A stretch of 5,480 nt of DNA from Alphaproteobacteria bacterium (GTDB lineage Bacteria > Pseudomonadota > Alphaproteobacteria > BOG-932 > Roseiterribacteraceae): assembly GCA_903970575.1 (NCBI GenBank), contig CAJCJC010000360.1:1-5480 (forward strand), in the 5' to 3' direction. The position numbers and the translations under genes are program-made. Within the stretch, counting starts at the first letter, position 1, and every line of letters starts with the position of its first letter. Of this stretch, positions 1 to 5,480 are shown piece after piece. The notes below the pieces were generated by a model. That model had not been told where the DNA came from. It saw only the letters and a program-made list of their open reading frames with translations, and did not search any database.

Positions 1-423
1 CAGGGCCCGGGTTTCCGGGGGGTATTCCGTGATGCCATCGAGGACGAGGCGGTGGACGCGATCCGGATGGGCCAAGGCGAATTCGCAAGCGGTGCGGGCG
101 CCGGTGTGCATGCCGAACAGATCGATCGAATCGATGCCCAGCGCATCCAACACCCGCGCCAGACTATCCGCGAAATATGGGATATCCGGCTCGGGCGGCG
201 TCGGCGGCGCGGATTCGCCGTTGCCCAACGTGTCGGGGGCCACCAGCGGCGCATCGAAGCCGACTTCCCGAAGCCCGGTCATCAACGGGATCAGGCTTTT
301 GGAGGATAGCGGCGACAAATGGATCATGCAGAGCGGCCGGCGGCCATCCGCTCCCGCGACGCGGCGCACATGCACCTGCCCCTCGCTGATGCGAACGAAT
401 CCCCGATCGATGTTTATGGCCAT
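1..423 (-). CDS. alpha/beta hydrolase fold protein, N-terminal part (runs off left edge)
   Basis: The first 141 codons of an alpha/beta hydrolase are visible; the C-terminal part, with the catalytic His and probably the acid residue, lies outside the window. The fold shows in the order of its parts: a strand and oxyanion-loop region CMIHLSPLSS (residues 32-41), the loop APDTLGNGES (62-71) typical after strand 4, and the nucleophile elbow DLFGMHTGAR (101-110) followed by a helix and HPDRVHRLVLDG (119-130). The elbow reads G-x-H-x-G instead of G-x-S-x-G, so the usual nucleophile position (residue 106) is His. The ATG at 423 has a purine-rich Shine-Dalgarno (AGGGGGG) 8 nt upstream. It lies 22 bp after the phosphotransferase stop, so it is very probably co-transcribed as the third gene of the minus-strand operon. 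Family assignment is firm; the reaction is unknown and may not be classical esterase chemistry. Confidence 0.88.
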   Translation of the reverse strand, partial: MAINIDRGFVRISEGQVHVRRVAGADGRRPLCMIHLSPLSSKSLIPLMTGLREVGFDAPLVAPDTLGNGESAPPTPPEPDIPYFADSLARVLDALGIDSIDLFGMHTGARTACEFALAHPDRVHRLVLDGITEYPPETRAL

Positions 424-445
424 GCTCGGTTCCCCCCTCCCCTTT
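424..445 (-). promoter_or_regulatory. Shine-Dalgarno spacer before the alpha/beta hydrolase gene
   Basis: The 22 bp between the phosphotransferase stop (TAG, 448-446) and the hydrolase ATG (423) read, on the minus strand, as a run of G with one A (GGGGAGGGGGG, 442-432) that can pair with the 16S anti-Shine-Dalgarno. No room remains for a promoter or a terminator, which supports read-through transcription from the upstream gene and fixes the hydrolase start. Confidence 0.6.
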
Positions 446-1453
446 CTAAAGCAGACCCAGGGATCGGGCGCGCGGTTTGATATATCGCGCGAACCAATCG
501 AGGTTTTGCAGCCGCAGCAGATCGCGGCCGCGGCTGTTGGACCCGCGCGCGGCGCCGCCCAGCAGACGAAACGCCTTATTGAGGAGAAATAATTCCTGCG
601 ACTCCACCTCGTCGGCGGTGTAGGGCCTGATCCTCAGATAACCTCTCTCGAACGCCGCGCCGTAGATAGCGTCGAAGCCGTAAAACGCGCTGCCGAAAAT
701 GAAATTCTTCACGTCGTGCAGCCAATAACCGATCGAGCAGCCATCGAAATCCAGGAAGGTGATGGTTCCATCCGAGGACAGGTGGACGTTGCTGGGGTGC
801 ATATCCTGGTGGCACATGCCGCGCGGCAAATCCATGCCGTCGAGGGTATTCAGGCGCTCGGCCAAGGTCTCGGTCAGCTTGACGTAATCGCGGACATCGT
901 CGGGCCGATCCTCAACCCACAGCAGGAACGAGGGCAGATTTTCGCGCAGCGACGCGATGGGGTCGTCCGGCACGTCCTGCGCCGGTTTGTAATCCTTTGA
1001 GATCAGATGCATTTCGGCGAACTTGCCGCCGATGCGCTCCGCCACCTCGACATCCAGCGCGTCGCCAAACTTGACGCCGGGCGCCCAGGTGTAGAGCACG
1101 GCGGGACGGACGCCCTCGAGGGCGTTCACGGCGATATAGCGATCGCCCGTCCTGGTTGGGATGCTTTTGGAGAGCGGAACGCCGTGGCTGTCCAGGAAAT
1201 CGAGATAATCCAGTTCCTGCATGACGCCGGCGATGGATCGGGTTCCGGCGCGCCAGATGCGCATCGCGCGCCGACCGTTGTCATCCTTTATGATGTAGAC
1301 GTCGTTGACGCCGCGATAGAGCAGTTCGGCGGTGACGCGCCCGGACACATGATAATGCGCTTCCACCTCGCGGGCGACGAAGGCGGAATCGATGGTGGAA
1401 TGGGTGGCGGGCGCCACAAGAGAGATGTCCCGTAAGGGGGCTTCGGTCTGCAT
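446..1453 (-). CDS. APH / homoserine-kinase-II-like phosphotransferase family protein
   Basis: A complete protein of 335 residues with a protein-kinase-like fold, of the aminoglycoside phosphotransferase/choline kinase superfamily (COG2334-like, as in SrkA or homoserine kinase II). Seen in the sequence: an N-lobe with RGVNDVYII (48-56) and RAMRIWRAG (62-70), where the nucleotide loop and strand-3 residues fall, then a helix with E80 (MQELDYLDFL) before GVPLSKSIPT. Next come the catalytic Brenner motif HQDMHPSN (215-222; catalytic D217, metal-binding N222) and the metal-binding DFD (235-237). All key residues are present, so it should be an active kinase that moves the gamma-phosphate of ATP or GTP to a small molecule. 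The family includes antibiotic-modifying enzymes, but nothing here points to resistance; its place between an amidohydrolase and an alpha/beta hydrolase suggests a metabolic substrate. The start at 1453 has only a weak Shine-Dalgarno and lies 35 bp after the amidohydrolase stop. Confidence 0.88.
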   Translation of the reverse strand: MQTEAPLRDISLVAPATHSTIDSAFVAREVEAHYHVSGRVTAELLYRGVNDVYIIKDDNGRRAMRIWRAGTRSIAGVMQELDYLDFLDSHGVPLSKSIPTRTGDRYIAVNALEGVRPAVLYTWAPGVKFGDALDVEVAERIGGKFAEMHLISKDYKPAQDVPDDPIASLRENLPSFLLWVEDRPDDVRDYVKLTETLAERLNTLDGMDLPRGMCHQDMHPSNVHLSSDGTITFLDFDGCSIGYWLHDVKNFIFGSAFYGFDAIYGAAFERGYLRIRPYTADEVESQELFLLNKAFRLLGGAARGSNSRGRDLLRLQNLDWFARYIKPRARSLGLL

Positions 1454-1488
1454 GAGCGCTTTCGGGATGGTGTCGGAAAAATCAGAAT

Positions 1489-2700
1489 TCAGGCCGCCAG
1501 CAGCCGCGCGCCGTTGGAGACGAAAAACTTCTCCACCATATCCGGGCCCAAATCCTTTACACTGTTATAGAAGGTTTCGACCGGATTGCGGCCACCCTCG
1601 ATATGCGGGTAGTCGCTGGAGAAGCAGTAAATCTCCTCCATCCCATAACGCTGGATGTATCGGTCCACGGGCTCGCCGACCATGGGCGTGATGCTGAGAT
1701 GACGGCGGATGTAGTCGGAAGGTTTCTCCGGAAGGCGATAGACGCCGGGACCGATCGCGGCGCTTTTCATCGCGTGGATGTGATCGAGCTTTTCCACCAT
1801 CGGGCCGATCCAGAAGGCCCCAAGCTCAATGGCGCCCAGGCGCAGTTTTGGGTGACGATCGAAGACGCCGCCCAGAACCATGCTGGTGATGAAATTCTCG
1901 GCGGGCCAACTGCCGATGGAGAGGCGCCAGGGATCGAAATTGAGTTCCGCATGGACGCGGTAGCCCTCGAAGGCCGGGGCGTCGCGCCAACGATCGGTCT
2001 TGAGGAAGCCGCCTTCGGCGCCGATATGCAGCGTCGCGATGACTCCGGCATCCGTCAGCATTTGCCAGAACGGGTCCAGCAGATCGCTCGCCGGGGATTG
2101 GCCGCCGGGCAACACGGAACCCATCAGCATCACGGCCTTGACGCCGCTCGCGATGACGGATTTCGTCACGCTCATCAATTCCTCGGGCGTGTCGCCATAC
2201 AGGACGGCGACCGGCCGGACCCGGTCCGAGAACACCGCGCGGCGCGCGATCCATTGGTTATAGGCGTGGCAGAGGGCGCGGCCGGTTTCCCGCCTGTCGC
2301 CCGTGAAGCGGCGGAGAAAGCCATACTCGGGGGGGTAGAGCATCAAGCCCATGCCATAGAGGGCGACACTGGTCGGGAACATCAACTGCCGGTCGATCCC
2401 CATCAAATCCATGACCGCGAGCCGCCGCTCAGGATTGACGGCGCCGGGCGCCAAAGGCCCCTTCACGGTCCAGATGTCTTCCCCGATCGCCATGAAATCG
2501 CCAGCGTATTTCGGCTGATTGGGGTTGTTGGGAGACGGGCTGCCCAGCGTTTCATCGTGGAGAAAGGCGTCCACGAAGCTTTGGTCTACATCGCCGAATT
2601 CCTCGACCCAAACCTGCGCCGGCATCATCTCATGCGTATCGACATCGACGATGCGGCCGCTGAGATGCTGCAGAGCTTCGGGTAGGATGGCTGTGGTCAT
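1489..2700 (-). CDS. amidohydrolase-2 family (COG2159-like) metal-dependent hydrolase or decarboxylase
   Basis: A complete TIM-barrel protein of 403 residues from the ATG at 2700. Family hallmarks seen: the first-strand metal motif VDVDTHE (18-24, with D21-T-H23 in place of H-x-H), TLHIGAEGG with H225 after the fifth strand, VFDRHPKLRLGAIELGAFW (279-297) and the closing FSSDYPHIEGG with D363. This group contains ACMSD-type decarboxylases and hydrolases that attack aromatic or carboxylated substrates using one metal ion; the substrate here is not predictable. An in-frame TTG at 2736 would add 12 residues, but the ATG is preferred because the family core begins close after it and an AGAGG lies 11 nt upstream. 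It is the first gene of the three-gene minus-strand unit, followed after 35 bp by the phosphotransferase. No convincing sigma-70 promoter was found upstream on this strand. Confidence 0.9.
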   Translation of the reverse strand: MTTAILPEALQHLSGRIVDVDTHEMMPAQVWVEEFGDVDQSFVDAFLHDETLGSPSPNNPNQPKYAGDFMAIGEDIWTVKGPLAPGAVNPERRLAVMDLMGIDRQLMFPTSVALYGMGLMLYPPEYGFLRRFTGDRRETGRALCHAYNQWIARRAVFSDRVRPVAVLYGDTPEELMSVTKSVIASGVKAVMLMGSVLPGGQSPASDLLDPFWQMLTDAGVIATLHIGAEGGFLKTDRWRDAPAFEGYRVHAELNFDPWRLSIGSWPAENFITSMVLGGVFDRHPKLRLGAIELGAFWIGPMVEKLDHIHAMKSAAIGPGVYRLPEKPSDYIRRHLSITPMVGEPVDRYIQRYGMEEIYCFSSDYPHIEGGRNPVETFYNSVKDLGPDMVEKFFVSNGARLLAA

Positions 2701-2847
2701 GATTTCGGTGGCCTCTGGCGAAAATTCACGGATCAAGGTCTAAGGATCATGAGCGCGGCGATCAACTTGCTATTTTGAGGCGCCCGATTTTGGGAAATAT
2801 CGAGATCAGCAAGGAAGTGGACGCCAAAGAGCTGAGCCCCGCGCAGA

Positions 2848-2871
2848 TTGACGCTTGACGTATAGCGTCAA
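2848..2871. promoter_or_regulatory. 24-bp imperfect palindrome, candidate HigA operator
   Basis: The perfect 8-bp arms TTGACGCT (2848-2855) and AGCGTCAA (2864-2871) surround an 8-bp centre whose middle ACGT (2858-2861) shares the same symmetry axis. Ten of twelve base pairs of the dyad therefore match, with two mismatched positions next to the arms. The left side also holds a 7-bp tandem echo (TTGACGC followed by TTGACGT). The dyad covers the -35 box of the promoter that drives the toxin-antitoxin pair. HigA-type antitoxins are known to bind palindromes over their own promoters, so autorepression through this site is a well-grounded inference. Confidence 0.65.
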
Positions 2872-2882
2872 CGGGATAATAT
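2855..2882 (+). promoter_or_regulatory. Predicted sigma-70-type promoter of higBA
   Basis: A -35 box TTGACG (2855-2860; five of six consensus positions) is separated by 16 bp from a -10 box TAATAT (2877-2882). A second TTGACG at 2848-2853 is too far away (23 bp) to pair with the same -10. Transcription would be expected to start at about 2888-2892, on or just before the toxin ATG. The -35 box lies inside the palindrome, so a bound repressor would exclude RNA polymerase. Confidence 0.6.
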
Positions 2883-2891
2883 CAAACTCCG

Positions 2892-3176
2892 ATGATCCTA
2901 AGCTATCGAGACAAAAAGACGGAGCAGTTCGCGGACGGGGGATTCGTCAAAGCGTTTCAGGGCTTTGAAGATCAGGCGGCGCGGCGACTGTCGATCCTGA
3001 ACGCCGCGCTCTCGCTCGATACTCTGCGCGCCTTGCAAGGGAACCGGCTCGAAGCGCTGAAAGGGGATCGAAGCGGACAGTATTCCATTCGCATCAATCA
3101 GCAATGGCGCATCTGTTTCAGCTGGCCGGACGGTCAAACAGGGCCGAGCAATGTTGAAATCGTGGATTATCACTGA
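2892..3176 (+). CDS. higB: HigB family toxin (RelE-superfamily mRNA interferase)
   Basis: A complete protein of 94 residues, the normal length for the HigB/plasmid-maintenance killer family. Seen: the N-terminal MILSYRDKKTEQF (1-13), the GNRLEALKGDRSGQYSIRIN core (50-69), the QQWRICF strand (70-76) and the C-terminal VEIVDYH (88-94). The conserved basic and aromatic residues R67, W72, R73, Y93 and H94 fit the family's active surface. Toxins of this group bind the ribosome and cut mRNA when the antitoxin is lost. It precedes the antitoxin by 18 bp, the toxin-first order typical of higBA. The start is well supported because family members begin with this M-I-x-S-[FY]-R pattern, yet no Shine-Dalgarno precedes it and the -10 box ends only 9 nt upstream, suggesting a leaderless or near-leaderless message and low translation. 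Confidence 0.93.
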   Translation: MILSYRDKKTEQFADGGFVKAFQGFEDQAARRLSILNAALSLDTLRALQGNRLEALKGDRSGQYSIRINQQWRICFSWPDGQTGPSNVEIVDYH

Positions 3177-3180
3177 GCAC

Positions 3181-3186
3181 AAGGAG
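3181..3186 (+). promoter_or_regulatory. Strong Shine-Dalgarno of higA
   Basis: AAGGAG lies 8 nt before the ATG at 3195. It selects 3195 over the ATG at 3190, which is in another frame and stops after four codons, and over the in-frame ATG at 3201, which is 14 nt away. The toxin upstream has no such site, which would favour antitoxin production from the shared mRNA. Confidence 0.75.
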
Positions 3187-3194
3187 ACCATGCC

Positions 3195-3509
3195 ATGTTC
3201 ATGAGAGCGGTCCATCCCGGCGAAGTCCTCAAGGACGAACTGGACGAGCTGGGCGTTACCCCGACCGAGCTTGCGCGGCAAATCGACGTGCCGCCGAACC
3301 GGATTAGCCAGATTATCGCCGGTAAGCGCGCCGTTACCGGCGACACCGCGCTCCGCTTTGGCCACTGGTTCGGCGCCGATGCGCAGTTCTGGCTCAACCT
3401 ACAGAGCGCCTATGACATCCGCATCGCCGAGGAAAAGGCGGGACGGGAGATCGCGCGCCTGCCGGTACGGGCGGCCGCAGCGTGTCCGAAAGCGCCGAGA
3501 ATGGCATAG
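3195..3509 (+). CDS. higA: HigA family antitoxin, helix-turn-helix (XRE-type) DNA-binding protein
   Basis: A complete protein of 104 residues, the usual size. The family signature HPGEVLKDELDELGVT (7-22) leads into an XRE-type helix-turn-helix: helix 2 at TPTELARQID (22-31) and recognition helix at PPNRISQIIAGKR (33-45), followed by TGDTALRFGHWFG (48-60) and FWLNLQSAYDI (65-75). It neutralises the HigB toxin by direct binding and should repress the shared promoter through the palindrome upstream. It starts 18 bp after the toxin stop, in one operon. The last 20 or so residues (Ala-, Pro- and Arg-rich) look unconserved. No terminator hairpin is visible after the stop, so some read-through into the following module is possible. 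Confidence 0.93.
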   Translation: MFMRAVHPGEVLKDELDELGVTPTELARQIDVPPNRISQIIAGKRAVTGDTALRFGHWFGADAQFWLNLQSAYDIRIAEEKAGREIARLPVRAAAACPKAPRMA

Positions 3510-3550
3510 AGTTTGAAACTGTGGGGATCGTGAGGATCGGTATGTAGAAT

Positions 3551-3578
3551 TTGCGATGGATTAATAACTCCATAATAT
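3551..3578 (+). promoter_or_regulatory. Possible promoter for the two-gene module
   Basis: The 139 bp between higA and the next gene is clearly richer in A and T than anything else in the window. Within it, TTGCGA (3551-3556) and TAATAT (3573-3578) are 16 bp apart and match a sigma-70 pattern at four of six positions each, giving a leader of roughly 60 nt. The match is only moderate and the AT-rich background offers other -10-like hexamers, for example around 3620. Confidence 0.3.
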
Positions 3579-3648
3579 ATCGGCAAGGCTTAAGTTTAGC
3601 CGCCACAATCCAGCAATAGATATCAATTAAACGGTCAACGCGTTTTGA

Positions 3649-4917
3649 ATGGCGGAAATTCCCGTGGATAAACAAACAACAGGAGCTTGGATAATCCACC
3701 ATGGCCGGAAAGTCGCGGCCGACGTCCGCGGGGCAGCCGAGTTCAGTGCAATCGATCTTGCAGCGAAGGCGGCCAGCCTGCTCGCGCGGCTTGGGGAAAG
3801 CGATCAAGCCACGCTTTCTGCCCAACAGGTCACGGCCGCCGCCAAAATCGGCAACCTCAACCCGAAAACTGAGATGGGAGCCTGCCTTGACCATCTTCAG
3901 AAACGCAAGCTGATAGACCGGTCCGCGAGCGGGGCGGTGTCGGTTCTTGGCGTGACCGGCACCTCAGCGTTGACACATGCTACCGATCTCTTCGAGGACA
4001 ATGATCCACAATCGATCGAACGAGCAGCAATCACGCTCGCCGAACTGTCGTCGCAAGCGCCAATCTCCGCCGAAGGGGCGATTGATTTAATTAGTGACAC
4101 GCACAAGCTGACCAAGGCTGACGCCTCGGATTTCGTCCAACAGGCCTCCCAGATTGGCTTCGTAGATGCCGAGGGGGAAGGTGCCGACCGGCTTCTCTTC
4201 AATGGCAATCTTTTCCGGCGCGACATCGCAAGCAAGACGATGAAGGTGCTGAGCTCGTTGAATTCAGCGGAGCAAGCGAAGCTCTCGGAATTTGATGCAA
4301 AGGTAAAGGCCAACGGGGCCATCGTCGCATCCGAGGCGGGTGCACTTCTTGGTGAGACGCTGTTCTCCAAAGTGAGAGCGGCCGCACTCTACGACATGAA
4401 TATCGTTTCCAACGAGGCAGGCGACCACGTTTTCATCACGGCGCCAGGAGCATTTCACAAGTTCAGCAACCCTTTAACCGAGGATGCGTTCGATCATGCA
4501 AAGGCACTCGTTGCTGCGCTAAGCTACGGTATGTCGCAGAGCTCCCATGTGCGAGGCCGTATCTGGAGTATCGACTTGTTACTCGGAAAACTCATTCGCG
4601 GAGGGACAGTGGGTCCAGCTCCAGCGATCGGCAACGACTATCGGGCACTGGAGCTTGAGCGGGTAGTAAAGACCGAGCACGTCGGCAACGGCTTTACGAT
4701 GCGTCTTCTCAAGCGCGAAGTAGGCGTGATCGCGTTGGAGGTCCTTAAAGGACGCAATGCCGCAGCTTCAGCTCTTGAGACTTTGCCCAGCGCTGGAATG
4801 CGTAGTTATACGCCGCCCGAGGTAGCTCGCGTCGGTCTACGCAAGACCCAGTCTGCCACGAGCAAGGCACAAACGCGGTCGCTTCTTAGCGCCGTGCGGG
4901 GCGGAGGTGGCCTATGA
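3649..4917 (+). CDS. Unrecognised 422-residue protein with winged-helix-like segments; partner of the downstream nuclease-like gene
   Basis: I do not recognise this protein as a named family. It is soluble, with no signal peptide or membrane segment. Three stretches look like winged helix-turn-helix units, each a helix pair followed by a short beta wing: residues ~55-103 (ending CLDHLQKRKLIDRSASGAV), ~135-189 (ending FVQQASQIGFVDAEGEGADR) and ~215-272 (ending SKVRAAALYDMNIVSNEAGD). A basic C-terminal region of ~295-370 (HVRGRIWSIDLLLGKLIRGG, then mixed beta) and a low-complexity tail ending in four Gly follow. This suggests DNA binding, but by eye only. The start at 3649 is the first ATG of the frame and has no clear Shine-Dalgarno. 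The stop overlaps the next start as ATGA, so the two products are probably made in step and may form a complex. TTA, ATA and AGT codons are more frequent here than in the left-hand operon, hinting at transfer. Confidence 0.8.
   Translation: MAEIPVDKQTTGAWIIHHGRKVAADVRGAAEFSAIDLAAKAASLLARLGESDQATLSAQQVTAAAKIGNLNPKTEMGACLDHLQKRKLIDRSASGAVSVLGVTGTSALTHATDLFEDNDPQSIERAAITLAELSSQAPISAEGAIDLISDTHKLTKADASDFVQQASQIGFVDAEGEGADRLLFNGNLFRRDIASKTMKVLSSLNSAEQAKLSEFDAKVKANGAIVASEAGALLGETLFSKVRAAALYDMNIVSNEAGDHVFITAPGAFHKFSNPLTEDAFDHAKALVAALSYGMSQSSHVRGRIWSIDLLLGKLIRGGTVGPAPAIGNDYRALELERVVKTEHVGNGFTMRLLKREVGVIALEVLKGRNAAASALETLPSAGMRSYTPPEVARVGLRKTQSATSKAQTRSLLSAVRGGGGL
4903..4907 (+). promoter_or_regulatory. 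Shine-Dalgarno of the nuclease-like gene, inside the upstream coding region
   Basis: GGAGG lies 6 nt before the ATG at 4914, within the Gly-rich last codons of the preceding gene. Together with the ATGA overlap (4914-4917) it fixes the start and points to translational coupling. Confidence 0.7.
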
Positions 4918-5480
4918 GCGGCGTTAAGAAGACTGGGAAAAAGGGCCTGGAGACTGAGGAGATTGTCCGCTCGTATTTTTTAGAGGCGGGGTTCTTCGTT
5001 GTGCGGGGCGTCAAGCTGCGCAATGGTGACGATGACCTTACTGATATTGACCTTTGGCTGTACGAGCGATCGGCAACCCTTGCCCGTCGCCGAATCATCA
5101 TCGACATCAAAGACAACGCGCAGCCCAAGGCGGCTGAGCGGCTATTCTTCGTCAAAGGACTGGCCGAAATAATCCAGGTGGAGGCAGCCGGAGTCGCGAC
5201 TAGCGACAATCGTCGCTCATTGCGAGAGCTTGCCCGACGCCATAATGTCTTGTGGATAGACAATGCTGACCTACAGCGTCTGAAATCAAGCCAGAAGCTT
5301 GCCGCGTCGTCGCGCATTACCGATGAAATGCTGGACGACCTAATTTCCCAAGTTGATACCTCGCGGTCATCGCGAAACGTGCGCGACGGGCTCTTATCGG
5401 TTAAATCGTCCGTGGCAGACCGCTTCGGCCCATCTTGCGCAAATACCGCTATCGATAGCGCCCAGCATTTCGCCAAGATG
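4914..5480 (+). CDS. PD-(D/E)XK (Mrr-like) nuclease-fold protein, N-terminal part (runs off right edge)
   Basis: 189 codons are visible and the frame is still open at the window end. Residues ~10-125 fit the restriction-endonuclease fold: a first helix with E13/E16 (KGLETEEIVRSYFLEAGFFVV), a strand with DLTDIDLWLY (41-50; D44/D46), the catalytic strand RRIIIDIKDN (59-68; D64-x-K66), then a helix and the strand AAGVATSD (91-98), and finally NVLWIDNADLQRL (111-123). This last segment resembles the closing strand and helix of Mrr-type catalytic domains. The D...D-x-K spacing fits a metal-dependent DNase; Asp replaces the commoner Glu in the E-x-K motif, a tolerated variant. No target specificity can be read. 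Residues after ~125 are hydrophilic and unassigned, and may start a second domain. It overlaps the upstream gene by 4 nt, so the two probably act together. It could also be a recombination or repair nuclease. Confidence 0.8.
   Translation, partial: MSGVKKTGKKGLETEEIVRSYFLEAGFFVVRGVKLRNGDDDLTDIDLWLYERSATLARRRIIIDIKDNAQPKAAERLFFVKGLAEIIQVEAAGVATSDNRRSLRELARRHNVLWIDNADLQRLKSSQKLAASSRITDEMLDDLISQVDTSRSSRNVRDGLLSVKSSVADRFGPSCANTAIDSAQHFAKM

Noticed and set aside
29..592. A 187-codon plus-strand open frame spanning the hydrolase and the end of the phosphotransferase
   Set aside because: It crosses the antisense of two recognisable genes and has low-complexity Ser/Arg/Pro composition; it is a shadow.
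1603..2685. A 360-codon plus-strand open frame opposite the amidohydrolase gene
   Set aside because: It is rich in His, Arg, Asp and Gly without any domain, as expected from the complement of a GC-rich gene; the minus-strand frame has clear amidohydrolase motifs.
2737..2830. Search for a minus-strand promoter for the amidohydrolase operon
   Set aside because: TTGATC- and TTGCTG-like hexamers occur, but none has a convincing -10 box at the right spacing, so no promoter is called.
3511..3539. Small palindrome GTTTGAAAC after higA and the direct repeat GGATCG (3525-3530, 3534-3539)
   Set aside because: The stem is too short, with no T-run, to be a terminator, and a 6-bp repeat is expected by chance.
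3394..3894. A 166-codon minus-strand open frame across the higA end, the AT-rich gap and the next gene
   Set aside because: It has no recognisable domain and runs antisense to two supported genes and through a likely control region.
4886..5476. A 196-codon minus-strand open frame opposite the nuclease-like gene
   Set aside because: Ser/Arg-rich composition and no motif; the plus-strand frame has the nuclease pattern, a ribosome binding site and an ATGA overlap.

Overview
The window comes from a GC-rich bacterium. The dense, mostly G/C third-position coding and the protein families suggest an alphaproteobacterium, but nothing here fixes a genus. It divides into two halves that read in opposite directions away from a gap of about 190 bp at 2701-2891.

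Left half (1-2700, minus strand): three closely spaced genes look like one transcription unit, read right to left. They are an amidohydrolase-2 family (COG2159-like) metal-dependent enzyme (2700 to 1489), an APH/choline-kinase/homoserine-kinase-II-like small-molecule phosphotransferase (1453 to 446), and the N-terminal 141 residues of an alpha/beta hydrolase that runs off the left edge. The gaps are 35 and 22 bp. The mix of hydrolase, kinase and hydrolase/decarboxylase suggests catabolism or modification of a small organic compound; the substrate cannot be read from the sequence. The alpha/beta hydrolase has His where the nucleophile Ser would normally sit (G-M-H-T-G).

Right half (2848-5480, plus strand): this looks like accessory DNA. 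First comes a complete HigB-HigA type II toxin-antitoxin pair (2892-3176 and 3195-3509). It is preceded by a promoter whose -35 region lies inside a 24-bp imperfect palindrome, a good candidate for the HigA autoregulatory operator. The toxin ATG lies only about 9 nt after the -10 box and has no Shine-Dalgarno, so the toxin may be read from a nearly leaderless mRNA; the antitoxin has a strong AAGGAG.

After an AT-rich gap (3510-3648) there is a two-gene module joined by an ATGA stop/start overlap. The first gene encodes a 422-residue protein that I do not recognise, with several stretches resembling winged-helix domains. The second is a right-truncated protein whose first ~125 residues carry a PD-(D/E)XK nuclease pattern of Mrr-like type (D46 and D64-x-K66). 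A toxin-antitoxin pair next to a coupled DNA-binding-like/nuclease-like pair is the kind of neighbourhood found in defence islands. This module is the best candidate here for an undescribed system, though an anti-phage role is inference. No tRNA, rRNA, insertion sequence, CRISPR array or attachment site was seen, and no stretch over 300 bp lacks a gene.
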